A DNA stretch of 64,000 nucleotides, from NCBI GenBank assembly GCA_016712415.1, contig JADJRC010000004.1:1-64000 (forward strand), written 5' to 3'. Source of the DNA: Lewinellaceae bacterium. GTDB lineage: Bacteria > Bacteroidota > Bacteroidia > Chitinophagales > Saprospiraceae. The notes under the pieces were generated by a model. It was not told the DNA's origin and searched no databases. It saw only the letters and a program-made list of their open reading frames with translations. Each line of letters opens with the position of its first letter. Position 1 is the stretch's first letter. Made by a program: the position numbers and the translations under genes. Of the stretch, positions 56,047-64,000 are shown one piece after another.

Positions 56047-56918
56047 GCCAGCCGGAATCCCATGTTCAGGTACCGCCCCGAGGGTTCCACACCCATACGT
56101 TCCGACAGCCGGCAACCGAACCAGGTGCTGATCCAGGAGCCGCCCCGACAGCAACGTGTCAGGCTCATCTGGTGCGGGATCGGGCAGTCGGGGTAACCTT
56201 CATACATGTCTTCACACCATTCGCGCACATTGCCGGACAGATCGTAAATACCCAGGGCATTGGGTTCTTTTAAGCCGACCGGGTGGAGCCTTTTTTCGCT
56301 GTTCGCATTGTACCAGGCGACCTGTTCCAGTTTATTGCTGCCGGCATAGAGCAGGTTGGCGCCGGCGCCCTGAGCGCCGCCTTTTGCAGCAAATTCCCAT
56401 TCCGCTTCCGTGGGCAACCGGTATTTCCTGCCGGTCACCTTGTTCAGTTTTTTGATAAAACGCTGGACGTCGAACCAGGAAACATAGTGCGCAGGGCAGT
56501 CGAAACAATCAGAAAATGCGCCCGGATTGTCGCCCATGACCTGCATCCACTGGTATTTGCTAACCTCATAAATACCCATTTTGAAGGTCTGCACAGTATC
56601 CAGGTGCGGGCATTCATCGCTGTCGTGACTCTTTTTTTTGTTGGTGCAGCCCATGGTGAATACCCCGCCGTGAACGGCAATCATCTTGTAATCGAATTCA
56701 AACGTCGGGTCGTATTCGGGATTTGGCGCCTTTGCCAGGCCGGCGATGTCGCCGGCCGTGACCGGGTCGGGTTGAGGGGCATTGACGCAACGAAGGGAAA
56801 GGAAGGAAAAAGGGTGAACAGAGCAACGGGGAAAAGCGGTAGCTGGTGCATGAGGGGTGGTTTTGGCTGCAAAAATAAAGGCTTGGGGGAAAACGAGCAA
56901 ATGCAGCGCCACTTGCAT
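56037..56918 (-). CDS. SUMF1/formylglycine-generating-enzyme-like protein
   Basis: Encodes 293 residues. The N-terminus MQVALHLLVFPQAFIFAAKT may be a signal sequence. The SUMF1 fold covers about 75-293: GGVFTMGCTNKK, YEVSKYQWMQVMG, YRLPTEAEWEFAAKGG, NALGIYDLSGNVREWCEDMY and RGGSW ... MGFRLAHD. In true formylglycine-generating enzymes two cysteines near RGGSW form the active site. Here the segment reads RGGSWISTWFGCRLSER, keeping the second cysteine only, so it is probably not a sulfatase activator. GldJ/GldK-type structural relatives are an alternative. There is no sulfatase gene nearby. Confidence 0.82.
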   Translation of the reverse strand: MQVALHLLVFPQAFIFAAKTTPHAPATAFPRCSVHPFSFLSLRCVNAPQPDPVTAGDIAGLAKAPNPEYDPTFEFDYKMIAVHGGVFTMGCTNKKKSHDSDECPHLDTVQTFKMGIYEVSKYQWMQVMGDNPGAFSDCFDCPAHYVSWFDVQRFIKKLNKVTGRKYRLPTEAEWEFAAKGGAQGAGANLLYAGSNKLEQVAWYNANSEKRLHPVGLKEPNALGIYDLSGNVREWCEDMYEGYPDCPIPHQMSLTRCCRGGSWISTWFGCRLSERMGVEPSGRYLNMGFRLAHD

Positions 56919-57148
56919 TGCCGGCCCGCCTGCAAGTTATGTTCCCGGCCCAAACGGTACAGAAACAACCATTGGGGAGCGCAGCGTAAAAATTATCGCA
57001 GTTGTTTACCCTTTAGCGTTCAAACGCACAATTTCGCCTATCTTTGCGCGCCCAAAACGGCAGCCGTTTTTGGAAACGGCAAACCTTTCATCACCACTTC
57101 CGGAAACCCCGAAACCCGATAACCCCGAAACCACGTAATTATCGCAAA

Positions 57149-58945
57149 ATGAAGAATATCCGCAACTTCTGCATCATCGCGCACATCGATCACGGGAAAA
57201 GCACCCTCGCCGACCGCCTGCTGGAATACACCAATACCATCAGCAAACGGGATATGCAGGACCAGGCGCTGGACAATATGGATCTCGAGCGCGAGCGCGG
57301 CATCACCATCAAGAGCCACGCCATCCAGATGCGTTACGTTCATCCGGCCAATGGCGAAGAATATGTTTTTAACCTGATCGACACCCCCGGCCATGTGGAT
57401 TTTTCCTACGAGGTAAGCCGCTCCATTGCCGCCTGCGAAGGCGCACTGCTGCTGGTCGATGCTACACAGGGTATTCAGGCCCAGACGATCAGCAACCTGT
57501 ATCTCGCCGTCGACCACGACCTGGAAATTATCCCTATCGTAAATAAGGTCGATATGGAAAGCGCCATGATCGAGGAGGTGCAGGACCAGATCATCGACCT
57601 GATCGGTTGCGAACGCGAAGACATCATTTCCGCCTCGGGCCGTACGGGTATCGGCGTGGCCGATATACTCGCCGCAGTGGTAGACCGCGTGCCTGCTCCC
57701 AAAGGAGATCCCGAGGCGCCGCTGCAGACGATGATTTTCGACTCCATGTTCAACTCGTACCGCGGCGTTATCGCCTATGTGCGTATCATGAACGGTACGC
57801 TGAAAAAAGGCGAGCGGATCAAGTTTTACAATACGGGCAAAGAGGTTGTAGCAGAAGAAGTGGGCCTGCTGCGGCTTGGTCAGCACCAAACCGCAGAATT
57901 GAGTGCCGGCGATGTCGGCTACGTCATCACCGGCATCAAGGTCAGTCGCGAGATCAAGGTGGGCGATACCATCACCTCCGTGGCCAACCCCTGCAAGGAC
58001 CCGGTCCGGGGTTTTGAAGATGTAAAACCGATGGTATTTGCGGGCCTTTATCCGCTTGATAACGACGATTTTGAAGACCTGCGCGATTCGCTGGAAAAAC
58101 TTCAACTCAACGACGCCTCGCTGGTGTACGAGCCCGAAACATCCGCCGCACTGGGCTTCGGCTTCCGCTGCGGCTTCCTCGGTATGCTCCACCTCGAAAT
58201 CGTGCAGGAACGCCTATTCCGCGAATTTGACCAGGATATCATCACTACGGTGCCGAACGTACCCTACTTCGCCACCGACCTGAAAGGAAAACGTTCCCAG
58301 ATCCGTCAGCCGACGGAGCTGCCCGACTCCAACCACCTGACCAAGGTAGAGGAGCCCTATATCTATGCACAGGTGATCACCAAGCCGGAATATATCGGCA
58401 ATATCATGACGCTGTGCCTCGAAAAACGCGGCATCCTCATCAAACAACACTACCTGACCCCCACGCGTCTCGAAATGATCTTCCACCTTCCCCTGGCCGA
58501 GATTGTTTTCGATTTTTACGACAAACTCAAGTCGATGACCAGGGGTTACGCTTCTTTCGACTACCATGTGATCGACTACCGGGAAACAGACCTGATCAAA
58601 CTCGACATCAAACTCAACGGCGAACAGGTAGATGCGCTCAGTGCCCTGGTACACCGCTCCAAGGCGGAACAAATGGGCCGGCGCATGTGCGAAAAACTCA
58701 AGGAATTACTGCCGCGCCAGCAGTTCCAGATCGCCATCCAGGCCGCTATCGGCCAAAAGGTTGTTGCCCGCGAAACCATCAGCGCCCTGCGCAAGGACGT
58801 GACTGCCAAGTGCTACGGCGGTGATATCAGCCGCAAGCGCAAACTGCTGGAGAAGCAGAAAGAGGGCAAAAAACGGATGAAGCAATTCGGTAATGTGGAA
58901 GTACCGCAGGAAGCGTTTTTGAAGGTACTGAAACTCAACGATTAA
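57149..58945 (+). CDS. lepA: Elongation factor 4 (LepA)
   Basis: Encodes 598 residues from ATG 57149; the frame is open from 57044, but MKNIRNFCIIAHIDHGKSTLADRLL is the family start. LepA is a ribosome-binding GTPase that helps ribosome assembly or back-translocation under stress. The GTPase motifs AHIDHGKST, DTPGH and NKVDMESA are clear. The C-terminal domain contains SYKGVIAYV-like SYRGVIAYVRIMNGTLKKG, CEKLKELLPRQQFQIAIQAAIG and CYGGDISRKRKLLEKQKEGKKRMKQ. The gene is intact and probably has its own promoter in the 230-base gap before it. Confidence 0.96.
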   Translation: MKNIRNFCIIAHIDHGKSTLADRLLEYTNTISKRDMQDQALDNMDLERERGITIKSHAIQMRYVHPANGEEYVFNLIDTPGHVDFSYEVSRSIAACEGALLLVDATQGIQAQTISNLYLAVDHDLEIIPIVNKVDMESAMIEEVQDQIIDLIGCEREDIISASGRTGIGVADILAAVVDRVPAPKGDPEAPLQTMIFDSMFNSYRGVIAYVRIMNGTLKKGERIKFYNTGKEVVAEEVGLLRLGQHQTAELSAGDVGYVITGIKVSREIKVGDTITSVANPCKDPVRGFEDVKPMVFAGLYPLDNDDFEDLRDSLEKLQLNDASLVYEPETSAALGFGFRCGFLGMLHLEIVQERLFREFDQDIITTVPNVPYFATDLKGKRSQIRQPTELPDSNHLTKVEEPYIYAQVITKPEYIGNIMTLCLEKRGILIKQHYLTPTRLEMIFHLPLAEIVFDFYDKLKSMTRGYASFDYHVIDYRETDLIKLDIKLNGEQVDALSALVHRSKAEQMGRRMCEKLKELLPRQQFQIAIQAAIGQKVVARETISALRKDVTAKCYGGDISRKRKLLEKQKEGKKRMKQFGNVEVPQEAFLKVLKLND

Positions 58946-58995
58946 GCCTTGTCTTAATTTTTTAATTGGCATACCTTTGGCCGGAGACGAATACG

Positions 58996-61900
58996 ATGCC
59001 GACTCCGCCGAAAAGACTTTGCATAATCAGTTCGCATACCGATGCCCATCAGGTCGGCGAACTGGTCAAAAGGCTCCGCCCGCTCCTGGACCGGAATGCC
59101 CTTGACCTGTGGTATCCGGAAGGCGTCGTTCCCGGCATCTCCACTGAAGAAAGTCTGGAAACATTTTTGTCCACTGCCGATGCCCTGCTCATCTGGATCA
59201 GTCCCGAATTGTGGAATGAGGGTGAATTGTACACCTGGCTCCAACAACGCATTTCCATCCTTCAACCGGATACGGCAGTGTATCCCCTGCTCGCCCGACA
59301 TCACCCTGTCTGGGAAAGTGATGATTTTCTCGGCAGCCATGCGGCCAACCTGCTGCCTTCCGGCAGACAACCCCTGCCTACCGATGATCCGGAGCACAGC
59401 GACGCGTGGTTTTCGCAGGTTGTAGGCGAAATCGCCTCAAAGCTGGGTTTTTTTGCACCCCGACCGGCCGTTTCCCGGCCTTTTTGGAAAAAGACGGGGT
59501 TCCGGGCATCTTTCCTTGCTGCGGCTGCGCTGCTTGTTGCAGTGCTCGCATATTTGAACGATCTGGGTGTTTTCCCGTTCCGCACCGGCCAGACTGCCGC
59601 GATTGTCCGGGCCGACGACATCCCTCCCGTCAACACGGATACCAGCATTTTTCCCGTCCATTTTGATTCTACCCGGCTTTATGTCCTGATCACGCGATTT
59701 GAAGACGATGCCAATGAAAACGAAACAGGTTGCTACGGCCTGAGCATCGAGCGCCGTATCGATATCATCCGGAACCGGGAAAACCTGCCTGTAGTGCCCA
59801 AATATGTGCACACGCTGTCGCCCAACCAAAGCGACGAAGCGGCGCGCCTGCGCGAGTTTCACCACGCCGACCTCATCGTGTGGGGCAAACTGCGCAACGC
59901 AACCAACGACTGCCGCGCCGACGGTTTTTGTCTCAACTACCTGCCTTCCGATACCCTGATTCACTACGCCGGCGGTGTGGTGCCCAAAAAGTGGACAACG
60001 AGTACCTGCCCAATATTTCTTCCTACATGCTCGAGGACGGCCTGATCAGCCTCGGCGGCGAGAGTTTCGACGCCTGGATCATCAGCATGTCGAACCTGAA
60101 AGTGGGCAAAATAAAACCCGAATTCTACCGCATCGCCGCCGACTGGCCGGTGGAAAAACAAATGGCGGAATACGGGAAACGCGCCAATATGTTTTTTCTG
60201 TTGGGGCTGTTCGACAAGACCATCCAGGATTATACCGCGGCGATCCGGCTGAAGCCTTCCACCTTGTTCTATTACAAACGCGGCGTCGCTTTTGCAAAAA
60301 TGAGCCGGCAGGAAGAAGCCATCGCCGATTTTGATAAAGCCGCTGCGCTCAATCCCGACGATGCCAACATCTATTACAACCGGGCCAAGAGTTACCGGAT
60401 ACTCGGCGACGAAGAAATGGCCATCAGCGATTTCAGCGAGGCCGTTCGACTTGATCCCGGCTTTGCCGAGGCTTTTTATTTCAGGGGAAACGTCCTGCGC
60501 GACCATAAAAAAGACAGCGCCGCCATCGCCGATTACGACAGGGTGATACAACTCAAGCCGGGCCATGTCGATGCCTATATTAACAGGGGTATTAGTAACG
60601 GTAGACTAGGCAGGAAGGAGGCAGCACTAGCGGACTATAACAAGGCTATTTCGCTCGACTCCAGCCAGGCAACCGCTTTTAATAACAAGGGTACGGCAGA
60701 ATATGACCTGGGAAAAATTAAAGAATCGATCGCCGCTTACGACAAAGCGCTTCGCCTGAACCCCGATCATATTGAAGCCTTATACAACAGGGCGCTGGCA
60801 AAAAACCAGTTGGAGCAGTACGCCTCCGCAATAGAAGACCTGGATAAAGCCATTCAACTAAAACCTGCCTATCAAAATGCCTATTTTGCCCGGGGCGAGG
60901 CCAAAAGACTGTTGGGGCAATTCGAGGCTGCCGTAAAAGACTACGATAAATCTATCGAGACAACTCCGAATCTCCCAAGCGCATACCTGGCGAGGGGTAT
61001 GGCTGAAGATAATTTGGGGCATTATGAAGCGGCCGTCAGGGATTACAGCAAATCTCTTGAATTCAGACCGAATGATGCCGGCACCCTCATCCGAAGAGGC
61101 GATGCGCTGAGAAAACTGAAGCGGTATGACGCGGCGATACAGGATTACACCAAAGCGATCGAACTTGATCCCAAAAATGATGAGGCTTTTGTCAGTCGCG
61201 CATTGGTTTTCAAGGAATTAAAAAATAATGATGCTGCACTGGCGGACTACAATAAAGCCGTATCGGCACAACCGGACCAGACATCTCCATACCTCAACCG
61301 CGCTGCCTATTACCGGGAGGTTGGCCAAAAGGAGCAAGCCATTGCCGACTACAACAAGGCCATCCAGATTAATCCGAAGTATGCCCTGGCATATTACAAT
61401 CGCGCCCTGGTGCATGGCGACATGAGGCGCCCGGAACTGGAAATTGCCGATTATTCCAAAGCCATCGAACTCAAACAGGATTTTGTGGATGCCTACCTCA
61501 ATCGCGGCTACCTGAATGATAAAGCAGGCCGCCCGAAAGAAGCCATTGCCGATTACGATAAAGCCATCGAACTCAAACCGGATTACGTACAGGCTTATAT
61601 CAATCGCGCAGTGGTAAAAAGCGGTATGGGAAAGAAAAAGGAAGCCATCGCCGATTACAACAAGGCCATCGAAATCAAGCCCGACCACGCAACGGCGTAC
61701 TTTAATCGCGGACTGGCAAAAAGTGATGCAAGCGAGGAAGATGCCATAGCCGACTACACCAAAGCCATTGAACTTCAACCCAATTACCCCGAGGCGTATT
61801 TGTTCCGCGGGCAGGCAAAAGAGAGTCTGGAGCGGTACAAAGAGGCCATTGTTGATTTTGACAGCGCCGTTGTGTTGAAGCCCGGCTATGCCTATGCATA

Positions 61901-62279
61901 CTTTAGCCGCGCTTTGTCTAAAGACCATCTCGGCTGGTATGAGGCGGCGCTTGCCGACTACGATAAAGCCCTCACACTGGAGCCGGATTGTTTCACTTAT
62001 AATAACCGGGGTGTGACCAAATACAATATGAAAGCCTACGGGGCAGCGATTACTGATTTCAACAAGGCCATTGAACTAAACTCCGGTTTTGCACGGGCAT
62101 ATTTTAACCGCTGCAGCGCATACTGGGGGCAGGGAAAGTACTTGTTGGCAATTCAAGATCGAATCAAGGCTATGCGTGTGGAAGCAGGCTGGCCCTGGTA
62201 CCTTTTTCTGGCGGGCATTTTGGGTATTGTGTATGGCATTCTTGAAGAGGTATGGAAACGCTGGAAAAGCCGGAAATAA
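58996..62279 (+). CDS. TIR domain - membrane segment - TPR protein, one frameshift
   Basis: Two frames form one gene of 1094 residues if one A is added to the run at 59986-59990 (VVPKKVDNEYLPN). Residues 6-150 are a TIR-like domain (LCIISSHTDAHQVGELVKRLRPLL, GVVPGISTEESLETFLSTADALLIWISPELWNEGELYTW). A membrane segment follows (FLAAAALLVAVLAYLNDLG, about 177). After an extracytoplasmic-looking linker come about 18 TPR units of the type AIADYNKAIELKPDYVQAYINRA, and a last membrane segment near the end (WYLFLAGILGIVYGILEE). TIR domains act as NAD hydrolases or scaffolds. The glutamates in SPELWNEGEL are candidates for catalysis. The role is unknown; signalling or defence is possible. Confidence 0.78.
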
Positions 62280-62286
62280 AAGTCGA

Positions 62287-63797
62287 TCAAGGCCGTCCCG
62301 GATTTACCACCACCTTCTTTGGAAACACCTTTCCCGTCCGTAAGTGTTTCAAAACCAGCCAGTAAACCCCGGTTCAACCCTCCAATCCAAGGGCAATGCA
62401 GCCCTGCCAGCCGATACATTTCCTTTGTACATGCCGCCCGTAAACCGCCCGGCCGAATCATACAGTTCGATCTGAATCCCGGCGTTTTGGCCTGAGCGCC
62501 ACTCCAGCCACAGCGGCCCCGATGTCGGGTTGGGAAATACCCGTACCGAAAAATCCTCCTGCTCTGCCACCCCGGAAACCGGCGAGGCTTCCACAGCCCC
62601 GATCGAGCGTGATGCCGCATACAGTTGACCCAGGTAATCGAATTGGGGTTCATTCAAAGGAAACCCGGCGCCCGAGGCCGGACTGTTTGTTCCGATGGCA
62701 AAATCGTCGTTGCCCGGATCGGCGAACAGCGGGTCCTGGTTGACGATGCTGTTCGGATCATTTACCGGCAGGTCGGGACCGTTCCAGTTGGGGGAATCGG
62801 CGTTGAACCACAGGTTGTTGGAAAAGGTAAACGTTTCCGGCGCGGTGTTCGGACCGATATTGGTTTCCGTGGGCAGGTTGCCGATGTACACGATGTTGTT
62901 CCTGAAGGTGTTGTCGCCGCAGGCAAGAAACCGATCGGGGTCGACGGTTTCCTGCAGGATACGGATGACCCAGTTTCCGGGTTGATAAATGGTATTGTTC
63001 ACCACTTCCACCTGTACCGAGCCGACATATGCCACAGGCGCCACCGAGCCGATGATGATATTGGCATAAACCTGAAGGTTGGCCGCTTCAAAATGCGCAG
63101 TGTCCGGCCTGAAAAACTGCAAGCCGGTACTGCCGCCCAGGTTGAGCGTGCGCTGGCCGCAGTTGCGGAAAAAATTGCCTTCGATGCGCACCCACTCGGT
63201 GCCGCCCTTGCACTGGATCGCGTTCGATCCCATGTTTTCAAAATGATTTCCCTGTATGATGCCCTGGTGACAACCCACCATGTCGATGCCGCTGCCACCC
63301 GCCGCTCCGTTGAGAAACCGGCAGTTTCGGATTTCAAAATAGTCGAGCCCCGAGAGTTTGAGCAAGTCGTTGTTGCCCGAGGCCGACATGTCCCGGAAAG
63401 TGCAATCCTCAAAAAGGATGTGGTGTGCCGGTGTGCCGTATGAGCCGCCGTCGTCCGTATTGAACCCGTTGCCGGTCTGGTGCTGGAAAATGAGTCCCCT
63501 GAAATGCAGATAAGCCGGGTCGGTCAACTGAATGGCATTGTTGCCGCCTTCAAAAATGACCGTTTGGCCGGCTGCATTGCGTATCGTGATCCACTGGCCG
63601 GCGGAGCCTTTCAAGTCAGCGAAGTACAGGCCGCCGGCATAGGAGCCGGCGTGTATTTCAATGGTGTCGCCGGGCTGGACGACGGCAATTGCAGCCGCGA
63701 GCGTCGGGTACTGCTGGCCTGTGCCGACGGGCAAAACAGCGGCGTGTACGGTATAAAAACACAGGAATAAAACGGTGGAAGCAACAGAAAAGCGCAT
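62287..63797 (-). CDS. Secreted right-handed beta-helix T9SS protein, one frameshift
   Basis: Starts MRFSVASTVLFLCFYTVHAAV, a signal peptide. The body is a right-handed parallel beta-helix of the pectate-lyase-like or NosD type (GSAGQWITIRNAAGQTVIFEGGNNAIQL, GIIQGNHFENMGSNAIQCKG, NNTIYQPGNWVIRI). A T9SS tail follows (VRVFPNPTSGPLWLEWRSGQNA). The open frame stops at 62349, but adding one G to the run at 62367-62370 continues as GVYWLVLKHLRTGKVFPKKVVVNPGRP to TGA 62287 and gives 503 residues. It probably binds or cleaves a polysaccharide at the surface. It converges on the TIR-TPR gene with seven bases between. Confidence 0.8.
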
Positions 63798-63879
63798 GGT
63801 AGTAATCTTGTCACAATACTAAATCGATAACAAGATAGCGACTAGAAAATTATCTTTATCCCTTTAAATAACGCCTGCT

Positions 63880-64000
63880 ATGTTGCATCACCCGCTTCAA
63901 CAACTGCCCGAACCGACCTTTTTCCGAATCTTGCGCTGGTCACGTGGGTGCTTCTGGGTTGTTCTGGCCTTGCTCACCCTTGTGCGGCTCGTTTCGCTGC
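63880..64000 (+). CDS. Start of a membrane protein (partial)
   Basis: From ATG 63880 the frame is open to the window end and reads MLHHPLQQLPEPTFFRILRW and then SRGCFWVVLALLTLVRLVSL, a polar front followed by a membrane segment. Too little is present to name a family. Confidence 0.5.
   Translation, partial: MLHHPLQQLPEPTFFRILRWSRGCFWVVLALLTLVRLVSL

Overview
The window is about 64 kb of chromosome from a member of the Bacteroidota, most likely a Saprospiria-type (Saprospiraceae-like) bacterium. The evidence for this is: at least nine secreted proteins with C-terminal type IX secretion (T9SS) sorting domains; a Bacteroidota promoter motif (TTTG...TAnnTTTG); no clear Shine-Dalgarno sequences; a PorT-like outer-membrane barrel; a PadR/PspC pair; and the Bacteroidota form of the L1-L10-L7/L12-RpoB-RpoC cluster. 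The genus is inference only.

Layout. 1-11.1 kb: ribosomal and RNA polymerase cluster rplA(end)-rplJ-rplL-rpoB-rpoC, all on +. It is unusual in having a glycosyltransferase-like gene between rpoB and rpoC and a long hairpin between rplL and rpoB. A Uma2-family gene follows. 11.7-31.6 kb: a minus-strand island of large secreted T9SS proteins. It contains three copies of an intergenic module R (17.4, 24.1 and 29.3 kb), each with the same promoter, the same ATG and then a poly-G tract a few codons into the gene. Each R drives a large B gene (PKD plus beta-helix, or tyrosinase plus beta-helix). Each B gene is followed, after a short hairpin, by a second T9SS gene (A or C). A2-B2-R2 and A3-B3-R3 form a roughly 5 kb tandem duplication. 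As read, all three poly-G tracts put the ATG out of frame. This is my best candidate for an undescribed system: phase-variable, recombining surface-protein operons.

31.9-45.8 kb: hisA, an outer-membrane barrel, a large membrane protein, an APH-fold kinase, a metallophosphoesterase, PspC/PadR, a lipoprotein, a secreted protein of unknown function, yceD-rpmF, ridA and trpS. 46-64 kb: a Tat-exported Gfo/Idh oxidoreductase, a T9SS protein, an M48 lipoprotein protease, xseA, a DUF3089 hydrolase-like protein, an acidic unknown, fabG, an MFS exporter, a SUMF1-like protein, lepA, a TIR-membrane-TPR protein, a T9SS beta-helix protein and the start of a membrane protein.

Short palindromic or tandem repeats mark many gene ends. 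Heptanucleotide arrays abut stop codons. Perfect inverted repeats lie in intergenic DNA, and two of them are inserted in frame inside genes. Many long secreted proteins carry one-base homopolymer frameshifts while no housekeeping gene does. Sequencing error, decay and phase variation all remain possible explanations. I saw no tRNA, rRNA, CRISPR array or transposase.
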